This document shows positions 43,495 to 53,190 of a DNA stretch of 64,000 bases, piece by piece. Origin of the DNA: Lachnospiraceae bacterium. GTDB taxonomy: Bacteria > Bacillota > Clostridia > Lachnospirales > Lachnospiraceae. Under the pieces are notes generated by a model. It did not search any database. It had not been told where the DNA came from and saw nothing but the letters and a program-made list of their open reading frames with translations. The position numbers were made by a program, and so were the translations under genes. Position 1 is the stretch's first letter; each line of letters opens with the position of its first letter. Where the stretch lies: NCBI GenBank assembly GCA_900769115.1, contig CAAGFJ010000044.1, forward strand, positions 1 to 64,000, given 5' to 3'.

Positions 43495-44490
43495 TTGCGA
43501 AACGAGACACACAGATTAAAGCTGCTATATATAGCAAAGCTGTTATATGAGGAGACGGATGAACAACATATGCTGACTGCAGATCACATTGTGAAACGTC
43601 TGCAGGATAAGGGGATTGTCTGCGAACGGAAGAGTGTCTATCGGGATCTGGAGACACTTTCAGCATTTGGCATGGATATCGTGAGGGAATCAAGAGGTGC
43701 CTATCTGGCATCAAGAATGTTTGAATTGCCGGAACTGAAGCTGCTAGTGGATGCGGTACAGTCGTCGAAGTTCATTACGGAGGCGAAGTCTCGGGAACTG
43801 ATCGCAAAGCTGTCGCATCTGGCGAATCAGCAGGAGGCGGCAAAGCTGACCAATCAGGTGGTAGTGCACAACCGGGTGAAAGCAATGAATGAGAGCATCT
43901 ACTATAATGTAGATACGATCCATGAGGCGATCCGGGATAATAAGCAGATCACATTTACTTATTATATGTGGAATGAAGATAAGCAGCTGGTGCCGAGGAG
44001 AGACGGTGCTAAGTATATACTTTCTCCGTGGTTCTTTGAGTGGGACAATGATAAGTATTATATGGTTGGATATGAGGAATATTCTGCACAGATGCGGCAT
44101 TACCGGGTTGATAAGATGAAGTCGATCGAAGTAAATGATACGGCGAGACTGGGACGGGATATATATGAGGCTATTGATCTCAGTGCATATGGAAGCCGGA
44201 CATTTGGCATGTTTGGTGGAGAGCCTACGACGGTACAGCTGTCTGTGGATACATCACTTGCAGGGGCGATGATCGATCATTTTGGAACGGATGTATGGAT
44301 GCACAAGACGCTGCATGAGACGGAGGATGTAAGATTATCCGTTGTGGTAGATACGGTTGTCAGTGACCGCTTTTTTGGCTGGATCTTTGGTTTTGGAAAT
44401 AAGATAGAGATCGTGGGGCCGGACTGGGTGCGGCAGAGGTATGAGCAGATGCTTCACAATGTATTGGATGGTATGAACCAGGATGTTTGA
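43495..44490 (+). CDS. WYL-domain transcriptional regulator
   Basis: About 331 residues. An N-terminal winged helix (RLKLLYIAKLLYEETDEQHMLTADHIVKRL) and the following wHTH helix (KGIVCERKSVYRDLETL) bind DNA; the WYL domain (PWFFEWDNDKYYMVGYEEYSAQMRHYRVDKM) senses a ligand or nucleic acid. A TTG start at 43495 is preferred because GGAGGG precedes it; a GTG at 43483 overlaps that site. Target genes are unknown; the next genes are glpK and membrane genes. Confidence 0.85.
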   Translation: MRNETHRLKLLYIAKLLYEETDEQHMLTADHIVKRLQDKGIVCERKSVYRDLETLSAFGMDIVRESRGAYLASRMFELPELKLLVDAVQSSKFITEAKSRELIAKLSHLANQQEAAKLTNQVVVHNRVKAMNESIYYNVDTIHEAIRDNKQITFTYYMWNEDKQLVPRRDGAKYILSPWFFEWDNDKYYMVGYEEYSAQMRHYRVDKMKSIEVNDTARLGRDIYEAIDLSAYGSRTFGMFGGEPTTVQLSVDTSLAGAMIDHFGTDVWMHKTLHETEDVRLSVVVDTVVSDRFFGWIFGFGNKIEIVGPDWVRQRYEQMLHNVLDGMNQDV

Positions 44491-44545
44491 ACCAGAAACC
44501 AGGCTGTCTGGGCTGGCATCCAACCGGAGAAGAAAGGGGTAACAT

Positions 44546-46024
44546 ATGAAGACATATTTAATGGCATTAGATCAGGGAACAACAAGCTCGAGGTGCATCA
44601 TATTTAATAAGAAGGGTGAGATTGTGTCTCTGGCACAGAAGGAGTTCACGCAGTATTTTCCGCAGTCCGGCTGGGTGGAGCATGATGCGAATGAGATCTG
44701 GGCATCTCAGGCAGGTGTTATGACAGAAGCCATGGCAAAATGTTCGATTGAAGCGGAAGAGATTGCGGCGATTGGTATTACGAATCAGAGAGAGACAACG
44801 ATCGTGTGGGACAAGGAGACGGGAGAGCCGGTTTATCATGCGATTGTCTGGCAGTGCCGCCGGACGGCGGATTATGTAGATCAGTTAAAGAAAGAGGGCT
44901 ATGACAAGGTCATCAAGGAAAAGACCGGTCTGATCGTTGACCCGTATTTTTCTGCAACAAAGATCAAATGGATCTTAGATCATGTAGAGGGAGCAAGAGA
45001 GAAAGCCAATCAGGGGAAGTTATTATTTGGTACAGTGGATACCTGGCTGATCTATAAGATGACAAAGGGACGGGTATTTGCAACCGATGTGACCAATGCA
45101 TCCCGTACGATGCTATACAATATCCATACGCTTTGCTGGGATGAGGAGCTGCTTGCTAAGTTTGGGATTCCTGCATCTATGCTTCCGGAGGTAAAGCAGT
45201 CTTCCGAGGTGTATGGAATGACAAGAAAATCTTTGTTAGGAGAGCCGGTGCCAATCGCAGGTGTGGCTGGCGATCAGCAGGCGGCGTTATTTGGTCAGTG
45301 CTGTTTTAAGGCAGGACAGAGCAAGAATACGTATGGAACAGGGTGCTTTCTATTGATGAATACGGGGGAGCAGGCAGTGGATTCGAAGCATGGTCTGCTG
45401 ACTACCATTGCAATCGGCCGGGATGGCAAGGTGCAGTATGCGTTAGAGGGAAGTGTATTTGTGGCAGGCGCGGCTGTCAAATGGCTGCGGGACGAATTGA
45501 AATTGATCGACAATGCAGCAGAGACGGAGACATTGGCACAGTCCGTGCCGGATAGTAACGGAGTGTATGTGGTACCTGCATTTACCGGACTTGGCGCACC
45601 GTATTGGAATGCGTATGCAAGAGGTGCTGTGTTTGGTCTGTCACGAGGAGCGAACCGGGCACATTTTGTGCGGGCAACACTAGAATCGCTGGCATATCAG
45701 TCATTGGATGTGATCCGGGCAATGGAGGAGGATGCAGAGATTACGGTTACTTCACTCCGGGTGGATGGAGGAGCCAGTGCGAATGATTTTCTGCTGCAAT
45801 TCCAGTCGGATATTCTGAATGGGGAGATTATACGTCCGAAGGTAGCGGAGACAACAGCGCTTGGTGCTGCCTATCTTGCCGGGCTTGCGGTTGGCTATTA
45901 TCAGAATGTGGAAGAGATACAGTCCAACTGGCAGCGGGATAAGGAGTTCATGCCACAATTTGGAGAAGAGGAGAGAGAACGTCTGTATGCCGGTTGGAAG
46001 GATTGTGTCAGACGAATTATATAA
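44546..46024 (+). CDS. glpK: Glycerol kinase
   Basis: A 492-residue FGGY kinase. MALDQGTTSSRCIIF at the N-terminus, GAAYLAGLAVGYYQN at the C-terminus, TRTM-like NASRTMLYNIHT, and GVAGDQQAALFGQCCF are FGGY signatures and match GlpK closely in length. It phosphorylates glycerol to glycerol 3-phosphate. RBS AAAGGGG before the ATG. It stands alone, without a glycerol facilitator or dehydrogenase nearby. Confidence 0.96.
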   Translation: MKTYLMALDQGTTSSRCIIFNKKGEIVSLAQKEFTQYFPQSGWVEHDANEIWASQAGVMTEAMAKCSIEAEEIAAIGITNQRETTIVWDKETGEPVYHAIVWQCRRTADYVDQLKKEGYDKVIKEKTGLIVDPYFSATKIKWILDHVEGAREKANQGKLLFGTVDTWLIYKMTKGRVFATDVTNASRTMLYNIHTLCWDEELLAKFGIPASMLPEVKQSSEVYGMTRKSLLGEPVPIAGVAGDQQAALFGQCCFKAGQSKNTYGTGCFLLMNTGEQAVDSKHGLLTTIAIGRDGKVQYALEGSVFVAGAAVKWLRDELKLIDNAAETETLAQSVPDSNGVYVVPAFTGLGAPYWNAYARGAVFGLSRGANRAHFVRATLESLAYQSLDVIRAMEEDAEITVTSLRVDGGASANDFLLQFQSDILNGEIIRPKVAETTALGAAYLAGLAVGYYQNVEEIQSNWQRDKEFMPQFGEEERERLYAGWKDCVRRII

Positions 46025-46199
46025 CGTTTGGCATATTCCATGGAGAACAGGAATCGTAATCAATGGAATTTGAAGCGTGTGTACACACAATCAACACATA
46101 TTTGTATTAAGGTTACTATTTAACCAGAAGATCTAAGTAAGAGTGTCTGCCTGTGGGTGTGACATTCTGGTTGAGAAAGAATAATCAGGAGGGATTATT

Positions 46200-47009
46200 A
46201 TGACAGGAATAACAATGCAGATGTTAACGGGAATGGGAAGCTCGTTGTGTGATATGGCGATGGGACTTTATTCCCATTATGGTTATGGCGGTTATGGTTA
46301 CGGATATGGATATGGTTATCTGTCCTATCTGATCTTTATGCTGCCGGCATTGCTGCTTGGCTTGTGGGCGCAGTTTAAAGTGAAGTCTACATTTAATAAG
46401 TATAATAATGTACGTAATTCCAGAGGGATTACCGGCGCAGAGGCCGCAAGGATGATATTGGATCAGAATGGACTTTCCTATGTGCGGATTGAACATATAT
46501 CCGGTTCCCTTACGGATCATTATGATCCAAGGGACAATGTGATCCGCCTGTCCTCTTCGGTATATAATTCCACCTCAATCGGGGCCGTTGGGGTTGCGGC
46601 ACATGAGGCAGGTCATGCCGTACAGCATGCGGAAGAGTACGCACCGATCAAGCTGCGGAATGCGATCATTCCGATCTGTAATTTTGGCTCCAGTGTAGGG
46701 CCGATTATGATCGTGATCGGATGTTTCTTCTCCGGACAGTTTGGAAGAAGTCTGATCTTCTTTGGAATTCTGCTGTTTTCGTTGGTTGCACTGTTTCAGC
46801 TTGTGACACTTCCGGTGGAATTCGATGCATCAAGCCGTGCACTTTCTGTTATCCGTGATAGTGGAATGTTTGCGGATGATGATTATAAGGGCGCAAAGAA
46901 GGTGCTCTCGGCTGCAGCTATGACATATGTGGCGGCTTTGGTCACATCCATTATGCAGATCCTTTACTATGTAACCCGTTTCTTAGGTAATGGACGGGAT
47001 CGGGATTAA
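46200..47009 (+). CDS. Membrane zinc metallopeptidase, YugP type
   Basis: A 269-residue membrane protein: a Gly/Tyr-rich stretch after the start (GYGGYGYGYGYGYLSYL), a transmembrane helix, the metalloprotease motif AAHEAGHAVQHAE near residue 133 (HExxH) and several further helices. This is the YugP/Zn-neutral-metallopeptidase family with unknown substrates, likely acting in membrane protein quality control. RBS AGGAGGG. Confidence 0.92.
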   Translation: MTGITMQMLTGMGSSLCDMAMGLYSHYGYGGYGYGYGYGYLSYLIFMLPALLLGLWAQFKVKSTFNKYNNVRNSRGITGAEAARMILDQNGLSYVRIEHISGSLTDHYDPRDNVIRLSSSVYNSTSIGAVGVAAHEAGHAVQHAEEYAPIKLRNAIIPICNFGSSVGPIMIVIGCFFSGQFGRSLIFFGILLFSLVALFQLVTLPVEFDASSRALSVIRDSGMFADDDYKGAKKVLSAAAMTYVAALVTSIMQILYYVTRFLGNGRDRD

Positions 47010-47138
47010 GAAAGTCTTTATTTGACGTAATGTTGGATATAGTGATAATATGTAACATATAATGGAATCAGAGAACCGGGATGCATGACACCCGGTTGGA
47101 GATTCATATCAATTGACAGGGAAGAAAGGAAAAGAACA

Positions 47139-48044
47139 ATGAGAAGATTATATAAGAGAGTAACAACAGTAGCACTTGCAGCGGCTATGGTGCTGAGCCT
47201 TCCGGCAGCGGGAATGACCGTGAAAGCAGATGCGGCAGCAGGAACACAGTCCGGTGATGTATATGTATCATTTGGTGCCGATCTGTCATCGGACGAGAAG
47301 AAGACCGTTATGGATCTGATGGGAATTACCGAGGATGATCTGGAGGATTATACAGTTGGTGAGATTACCAATGAGGAAGAACACGAATATCTGGGTGATT
47401 ACTTGGATTCCAGCGTGATCGGTTCGAGAGCATTATCTTCCGTTATGGTAGAGCTGGGAGATGACGGCGATGGAATCAATGTAGAGACGAAGAACATATC
47501 CTATTGTACAAAGGGAATGTATACCAATGCATTGATCACAGCAGGTATTGAGAATGCAGATGTTACGGTAGCAGGACCATTTGAGATCACAGGTACAGCG
47601 GCATTGGTAGGTGCAATGAAAGCTTATTCGGAGCTGACCGGAGAAGAGGTGTCCGAGGAGAGCATGGATGCAGCGGTTAATGAGCTGGTTGTTACCAGTC
47701 AGATGGCACAGGACATTAATTCGGATGATGTAGAACAATTGATGGCATTTGTAAAAGCGAAGGTTGTAGAAGAGGGACTGGATAACGACGAGGCAATCGG
47801 CAAAGCCATTGATGAGGGTGCCAAAGAATTAGGCATTTCTATAACAGATGAGGAGAAGCAGACCATTATCTCTTTGATGAAGAAGATCAGTAAGCTGGAT
47901 CTTAATATCGACAGCATGAAAGAGCAGGCGAAGGACTTATTCAACAAGTTAGAGGATATGGGAATTGACAAGGAGCAGGCAAAGAACTTCTTCCAGAAGA
48001 TCATAGATGCATTGCAGAGTTTCTTTAATAGTATTTTTGGATAA
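47139..48044 (+). CDS. Secreted DUF1002-family protein
   Basis: About 301 residues with a signal peptide (basic RRLYKRVTT, hydrophobic TVALAAAMVLSLPAAG) and the DUF1002 pattern: VYVSFGADLSSDEKKTVMDLMG, then helices, ending in a helical repeat with LNIDSMKEQAKDLFNKLEDMG. Found widely in Firmicutes; function unknown. The ATG at 47139 has GAAAGGA upstream; an earlier in-frame start is rejected. Followed by a strong terminator. Confidence 0.85.
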   Translation: MRRLYKRVTTVALAAAMVLSLPAAGMTVKADAAAGTQSGDVYVSFGADLSSDEKKTVMDLMGITEDDLEDYTVGEITNEEEHEYLGDYLDSSVIGSRALSSVMVELGDDGDGINVETKNISYCTKGMYTNALITAGIENADVTVAGPFEITGTAALVGAMKAYSELTGEEVSEESMDAAVNELVVTSQMAQDINSDDVEQLMAFVKAKVVEEGLDNDEAIGKAIDEGAKELGISITDEEKQTIISLMKKISKLDLNIDSMKEQAKDLFNKLEDMGIDKEQAKNFFQKIIDALQSFFNSIFG

Positions 48045-48125
48045 GATATTGCTATTTGCCGTTATGCAGGAGATTTCCGTGATTGATTATACCAAGGCAG
48101 CATAAATTGGAAATATAGAATAAAT

Positions 48126-48179
48126 AAGGAAATGAGTTTCATCACATTTTATTGTGGTGAGCTTCTCATTTCCTTTTTT
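48126..48179 (+). terminator. Terminator of the DUF1002 gene
   Basis: AAGGAAATGAG (48126-48136) pairs with CTCATTTCCTT (48165-48175), with an inner stem near TCATCACA/TGTGGTGA, and is followed by six T. Confidence 0.88.
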
Positions 48180-48335
48180 ATTTCCGAACATTATGTGAAT
48201 TTCATTGTATTTTTTACAATAAGTGGTAAAATGGGGCTATCGTGTGTAAAAACAGGGCATACTATCCGTAAAAGTAAGAAGTGACCGGAGCGGGGAAGCA
48301 GGATGTTCCGGCATTGGGAATACGGAGAATAGACC

Positions 48336-49313
48336 ATGTTTTATGAAATGAAAAGGGGCAGAGTGGGATATATCACCTTTGCCGAATTACAGGATGATGC
48401 AGTTATGTATGGATTCCCGGAGGAGACGATACGGGCATGCAGGGAGAATCTGCACAACTTCCGGAGTGATACGATTGTAACAGGGAATCTGGTATTTACG
48501 GTGTTAGATCTGATCAATCTGTTGCAGGTGTTTGATGAGAAGGACCGGTTAGCGATCTATGTACAGAGTGATCTGTGTCTGTTTGTGGAGATTCAGGATG
48601 AGGATGGAAGTATCAGAGGCTTGTTTGACCGCGTACTTGACAGCTATCGGACAGAGAATGTAAGACCGGCTGTGTTAATGTATGCAGAACCAGGAAGAAT
48701 AAGGGAGTCCAGGGTTGGGACGGGGGCAATTGATCTTCACCACACAGTTCCGGAGAAGTTCCTGTACCGGTTTCTGGATCTGCTGATTCAGGAGGACCGC
48801 AAGTTCTTAGAGAATATGGAATTTAACATGAGTGCGTTGGAGACCAGAATTCTGAAGGAACGGGTGGATGCCGCATTTATTAATGAGATTCTTGTCATGA
48901 AGAAAGAACTCATGTATATGTGGAATTATTATGACCAGTTGATCGATATCGGGGAAGTACTTCGCGATAACGACAATGAGATGTTTCCGCCGGAGAATGT
49001 AAGACGGTTTGCAACTTTTACCGAGCGGACGATGCGCCTTTCTGAGAATGTGAAACATCTGAAGGAATATGCAGTGCAGCTGCGGGAGACACACGATGCC
49101 ATGTTAGATTATAATTTGAACAACATTATGAAGCTGTTTACAGTGATTACGACCATATTCCTGCCATTAACGCTGATCGTTGGCTGGTATGGAATGAATT
49201 TTGCTGACATGCCGGAATTGACATGGAAGTATGGGTATCCGGGAGTAATCGTATTCTCGGTGATCGTGGTTGGAATCTGTATCATAGCTTTCAAAAAATA
49301 TAAGTTGTTTTAA
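48336..49313 (+). CDS. CorA-like divalent cation transporter
   Basis: A 325-residue protein with a cytosolic alpha/beta domain and two C-terminal transmembrane helices. The GMN motif is GWYGMNFADMPEL near residue 285, followed by KYGYPGVIV. CorA family, but the sequence is distant from classical CorA, so transport of magnesium, zinc or another ion is undecided. It stands 15 bp before the membrane-protein gene at 49328, so they may be one transcript. Confidence 0.85.
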   Translation: MFYEMKRGRVGYITFAELQDDAVMYGFPEETIRACRENLHNFRSDTIVTGNLVFTVLDLINLLQVFDEKDRLAIYVQSDLCLFVEIQDEDGSIRGLFDRVLDSYRTENVRPAVLMYAEPGRIRESRVGTGAIDLHHTVPEKFLYRFLDLLIQEDRKFLENMEFNMSALETRILKERVDAAFINEILVMKKELMYMWNYYDQLIDIGEVLRDNDNEMFPPENVRRFATFTERTMRLSENVKHLKEYAVQLRETHDAMLDYNLNNIMKLFTVITTIFLPLTLIVGWYGMNFADMPELTWKYGYPGVIVFSVIVVGICIIAFKKYKLF

Positions 49314-49327
49314 GCAAGGAGGAACAC

Positions 49328-50014
49328 ATGCTAAGCAAAATATTAATTTCAGTTGCGGCTTTGCTTATACTGGCCGGACTACTAGGACTTAAGATGAAGA
49401 CGGTTGGAAAGAGACTTCTCTTTGTGTGCATTGCGGCGGCCGGTACTGTTATGTTGTCCGTTGCGGAGATGAACACATATGGGTTAGTTGGAGGATGTTT
49501 TCAGGGAATTTACCGGATTCTTGCGATTGTGCCGGGAATCCTGTTGTTTCACAGCATCTGTAAGCGGAATCAGGTTACAGATCTGGAAGGGCTGAATGGT
49601 ATCGGACGCAGGATGCCATATACATATGCGCTTCTCGTATTCCTGTGTATGGTGATGATCGGTATTCCGGTTACGGGAACGTTTACCGGTATGATCTATT
49701 CAGAGATTGGCTTGTTAGCAGGTGGATACGGTATCTTTACTTATGTTGGTCTGGTCGGCAATGTGTTAGGAATCGTGGTTCCGATTATGTTGATGTTTCC
49801 GATGCTTCGCCGGATGTATTTCCCTGAGAAGGAAAAAGATTCCGATGCAGATACAATCGTCCGTACAGAAGAAGCAGTGGTAACCGTTCCTTCTCCGGCT
49901 AAGAGTCTGCTTACAATCAGCTGGCTGCTTGCAGCAGTGTTGTTTGTGTTTTCTTTATATCAGCAGCCGGTGCTTGTTGTGATCAGTACGGTTATGCAGA
50001 AGTTCTTTAGTTAG
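49328..50014 (+). CDS. Complex-I/antiporter-related membrane protein (short)
   Basis: A 228-residue protein with about five to six transmembrane helices. Its RRMPYTYALLVFLCMVMIGIPVTGTFTGMIYSE resembles the central part of NuoL/NuoM/MrpD subunits, but at less than half of the usual length. It ends in a cytosolic KEKD-rich loop and a last helix. The gene follows the CorA-like gene by 15 bp and immediately precedes a longer related gene. The two could form a proton- or sodium-moving pair. Function unknown. Confidence 0.6.
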   Translation: MLSKILISVAALLILAGLLGLKMKTVGKRLLFVCIAAAGTVMLSVAEMNTYGLVGGCFQGIYRILAIVPGILLFHSICKRNQVTDLEGLNGIGRRMPYTYALLVFLCMVMIGIPVTGTFTGMIYSEIGLLAGGYGIFTYVGLVGNVLGIVVPIMLMFPMLRRMYFPEKEKDSDADTIVRTEEAVVTVPSPAKSLLTISWLLAAVLFVFSLYQQPVLVVISTVMQKFFS

Positions 50015-50026
50015 GTGGTGGATGAG

Positions 50027-51754
50027 ATGGCGAATAATTATGGCGTATTGTTAATCTTTTTGTTTCCGGTTCTGGGTGGTATCATAGGGTTCTTTCTTGG
50101 TAAGAAGGATAAAGGCACACGCAATGACTGGATTGATATTGTTGTCATTGTACAGCTTGCCATGCTTGCGTATCTGGCCTATATGACGATTGGCAAGGGC
50201 GAGACATTTGAGCTGTCACTTGGCAGTTTTCTGGGATTGGGTCTTTCCCTTACGATGGATGTTGTAACGGTGTTGCTGAGTATTCTGACAACTGTGATCG
50301 TTGCAATCGTGACACAGTTTATGAAAGAGTCTATGAAGAAGGAAGAGAGCAGTAACCGGTTCTATCTGCTGTTTATGTGCACATTTGGCATGGTGCTTGG
50401 TGCATGTATGACGGATAATCTGTTTAACTTCTTTATGTTTATCACGTTGGCATTGTTGTTTGCATGGCCATTGATCATGCATCGCAGAGACCGGATGGCG
50501 CTTCGTAATGCCAATATTTATATTGGATTCGTAACGGCTGGAATGGTATTGATCTTAACAGGGATTGTGATCCTGTTTGGTTATCTTGGCAGCGTGAATT
50601 ATTCCGGTATGTATTCCTCTATTATGTCAAGAGGCGGAAGTGGAGCCTTGTTGATCGGTGGGCTGCTGGCAAGTCTTGGATTTGCAATGACGGCAGGTGT
50701 ATTCCCGGTACAGTTCCAGGTGACAAGAGGATGTTCTTACGGATTGATCGAGATATCAACGGTGTTATCCTCTCTCATATCCAAGCTTGGCATCTATGGT
50801 ATTCTGGTTATAGCGGTAGATCTGTTTGTGGATAATAAGTTCCATGGAAGGATTCTTCTGGTTGCAGCATTGATGACAGCCATCTGGGGTCTGCTGATTA
50901 CGTTATCTGCTACGGATATCCGTAAGATTCTGATGGGGATTGATGTTGCGACCAATGGGTTCAATCTGTTAGCAGTCAGCCTTCTGGTGTTAGGCGGCAG
51001 TTCTAACCAGTATGGAGTGCGCAGTGTCGTATATCTCTTGTTTGCGGGAGCGTTATCTATTGCGGTCTTATATATGGTGTCTTTGGAACTGGTTCGCCGT
51101 AACCAGACATATGAGATCAAGGGGCTGGTTGCAGCGGGCAAAGGCAATCCGCTGCTTGGAGCAGCGACGCTGCTTGCTGGTGCCAGTCTTGCAGGTGTTC
51201 CGGGAACACTTGGTTATCTTGGTTATGCAATCCTGTTTAAGTCTATCTCAACCGGTGTCGGCTGGAAATGGCTGGTCGTTGTATATATAATTCTCTGGGG
51301 CTTCCTGATGACAGCAGTGCTTCGCATCTTCATGAAGTTCTTTGTGAGCAAACCGGAAGAAGCACTTCGCATCCTGACTTCGGAAGAAGAGCAGCTGGTT
51401 GGAGAGAACAGCCTGGAAGAGAAAGGAAAGGATGACCACAAGGCATATCGTTTTGGAGAGGTTCTGCTTCTTCTGGCTGGCATTGCCCAGGTTATTATGG
51501 GTATCATTCCACAGTGGACGGCAAACCGGGAGGAGGTTATTAATAAGTTCATTACCTTCTGCAATATGAATGAGACGGTACATCTGGACATCAATGTATT
51601 ATCTAAGAGTATTCTGTTAGCGGTTGGCATTGCGGTGTTACTTTGCATTGTATTCTATACGAATCTGGTGCATGGAATACTTCTCCGTGTGATCCGGAAT
51701 CGCAAGAATAAGAAGCTAAAGGAAGAAGCAGAGCAAAATAAAGAAAATATGTAA
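50027..51754 (+). CDS. Proton-conducting membrane transporter subunit (NuoN/MrpD-like)
   Basis: About 575 residues with some 14 transmembrane helices. GFAMTAGVFPVQFQVTRGCSYG and the lysine/glutamate pattern resemble NuoL/M/N and MrpA/D antiporter subunits (Proton_antipo_M). There is no NADH-binding or quinone subunit near it. The ATG at 50027 follows GGTGG; a GTG at 50015 overlaps the previous stop codon. Ends in a basic/acidic cytosolic tail. The role could be ion pumping with an unknown partner or ion homeostasis. Confidence 0.75.
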   Translation: MANNYGVLLIFLFPVLGGIIGFFLGKKDKGTRNDWIDIVVIVQLAMLAYLAYMTIGKGETFELSLGSFLGLGLSLTMDVVTVLLSILTTVIVAIVTQFMKESMKKEESSNRFYLLFMCTFGMVLGACMTDNLFNFFMFITLALLFAWPLIMHRRDRMALRNANIYIGFVTAGMVLILTGIVILFGYLGSVNYSGMYSSIMSRGGSGALLIGGLLASLGFAMTAGVFPVQFQVTRGCSYGLIEISTVLSSLISKLGIYGILVIAVDLFVDNKFHGRILLVAALMTAIWGLLITLSATDIRKILMGIDVATNGFNLLAVSLLVLGGSSNQYGVRSVVYLLFAGALSIAVLYMVSLELVRRNQTYEIKGLVAAGKGNPLLGAATLLAGASLAGVPGTLGYLGYAILFKSISTGVGWKWLVVVYIILWGFLMTAVLRIFMKFFVSKPEEALRILTSEEEQLVGENSLEEKGKDDHKAYRFGEVLLLLAGIAQVIMGIIPQWTANREEVINKFITFCNMNETVHLDINVLSKSILLAVGIAVLLCIVFYTNLVHGILLRVIRNRKNKKLKEEAEQNKENM

Positions 51755-51773
51755 GGATTTACTAAAATAATTG

Positions 51774-51802
51774 TTGAAGATTATGGGTATTCGTATTAAA
51801 AT
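51774..51802 (+). promoter_or_regulatory. Promoter of the acyl carrier protein cassette
   Basis: TTGAAG (51774-51779), 17 bp, TAAAAT (51797-51802) stand between the antiporter-like gene and the acp gene, so the cassette has its own promoter. Confidence 0.6.
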
Positions 51803-51875
51803 AGAAGTAGCACTGCGAGGGAAGAACCGATTTCTGCCTGAGCAGTAACTAATTATAACGGAGGTTACAGAATAT

Positions 51876-52124
51876 ATGGATAAGAATGAGATCAAAGACA
51901 GGTTGTTAGAGATCATTGAAGAAGAGATGCCGGAAGTGGATAAGGCAAGCATTGATACCACAGCATCCCTTGCAGATGATGGATTGGATTCTGTATCCCT
52001 GATCAAGGTGATCGTGGATGCGGAGAAGACATTTGATGTTGCATTTGATGATAGAGAGCTTGCACTCAATAAGTATGAGAATTTAGATGACATGGTGGAT
52101 TTGATTGAAGAGAAGTTACAATAG
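51876..52124 (+). CDS. Acyl carrier protein
   Basis: An 82-residue acidic helical protein with ASLADDGLDSVSLIKVI, where the serine of DSV near residue 38 is the 4'-phosphopantetheine site. It is distinct from the fatty-acid synthesis AcpP by context: next to it are a protein that may be BtrH-like and a phosphopantetheinyl transferase instead of fab genes. RBS GGAGG before the ATG. Confidence 0.93.
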   Translation: MDKNEIKDRLLEIIEEEMPEVDKASIDTTASLADDGLDSVSLIKVIVDAEKTFDVAFDDRELALNKYENLDDMVDLIEEKLQ

Positions 52125-52143
52125 TTGAGGAGGATTACATATT

Positions 52144-53190
52144 ATGGCGAACAAAGTAGTATTACCTGTTAAGTATCCTGCCGTTACTTCATGGCAGTGG
52201 CATGCAACCCTGTTTTCTATTTTAGGGGATGATGAGAATGCGAAGAGATGGATTTATAGTAACTATATTCAGTTACGTTGTTATAATATTGCAGAGTATA
52301 CGACCGGGGATGAGATCTTATTATGTGATATGATGCCAGGTTCCAGTGCAATGAAGGAATGCCCTTATCTGATCTTTTCCCTGATCACAAAGCCACAGAT
52401 TGAGAGCTATTGTGGAGATGTGATTGACTTCATCGTGAAGACCATTGATCTTGGTGGATACGTGTATGGAGCATTTGATGAGGCTAAGATGTTATGTGAT
52501 ATCAGCGTAGACTATAAGTTCTCGCATGAGTTATTTATCTATGGCTACAATATGGAAGAAGAAGTATTCTATGTGGGTGACTTTACATTTAAGGATAAGT
52601 ATTCTTATACAACCGTATCCTTCGACAAGGTGAAGTCTGGATTTGATGCATTGACAGCCGGAGAAGATCATGTATTTAAGGATGATTATAAGGGAACCCG
52701 TGGACTTTATGTCATTCAGAAGAATACGGATAACCGTTATTATGATATTGATCCTGCTTTGATCAAGGACACTTTGAGAGAGTACCTGAATGGGGATGAT
52801 ACCAAGAATCATTTCCGTATGATGCGTAATCGTTTTGATGATACTGTATTTGGTGTGAATGTATATGATGCACTTCTTGCCAGAGTAGATAAGCAGCTGC
52901 ATGAGGAAGAACCGGACTTTGATATCCGTGCCCTTCACATTGCTTACGATCATAAGGTGTTGATGGCAGATCGTCTGAAGTATCTGATGGCGAATGAAGT
53001 GATTCCGTTTGAACAGGATCTGTTGGATGAGTATGAAGTTGTGGTTGACAACATGTTAGCTGCACGTAACCTGCTTGTTCGTATCTCTGTGACAGGCGAG
53101 ATTGAGGCTGGTGCCAGAATCAAGACCTACCTTAATGATGCGAAAGCCAAAGAGATGGCAATCCTAAGTCATGTAGTGAATGAGTTATAG
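52144..53190 (+). CDS. Unrecognised protein with weak BtrH-like pattern
   Basis: A 348-residue soluble protein. SHELFIYGYNMEEEVFYVGDF and the order of segments resemble the BtrH N-terminal family of papain-like acyl-ACP transferases (butirosin pathway). The usual catalytic Cys near the N-terminus is not seen; the corresponding segment here reads SWQWHATLFSIL. So it may be inactive or use another residue. It lies between acp and the PPTase, 19 bp after acp. The PPTase frame overlaps its last codons. If BtrH-like, it would move an acyl or aminoacyl group from the ACP to a small molecule. Confidence in function is low. Confidence 0.4.
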   Translation: MANKVVLPVKYPAVTSWQWHATLFSILGDDENAKRWIYSNYIQLRCYNIAEYTTGDEILLCDMMPGSSAMKECPYLIFSLITKPQIESYCGDVIDFIVKTIDLGGYVYGAFDEAKMLCDISVDYKFSHELFIYGYNMEEEVFYVGDFTFKDKYSYTTVSFDKVKSGFDALTAGEDHVFKDDYKGTRGLYVIQKNTDNRYYDIDPALIKDTLREYLNGDDTKNHFRMMRNRFDDTVFGVNVYDALLARVDKQLHEEEPDFDIRALHIAYDHKVLMADRLKYLMANEVIPFEQDLLDEYEVVVDNMLAARNLLVRISVTGEIEAGARIKTYLNDAKAKEMAILSHVVNEL

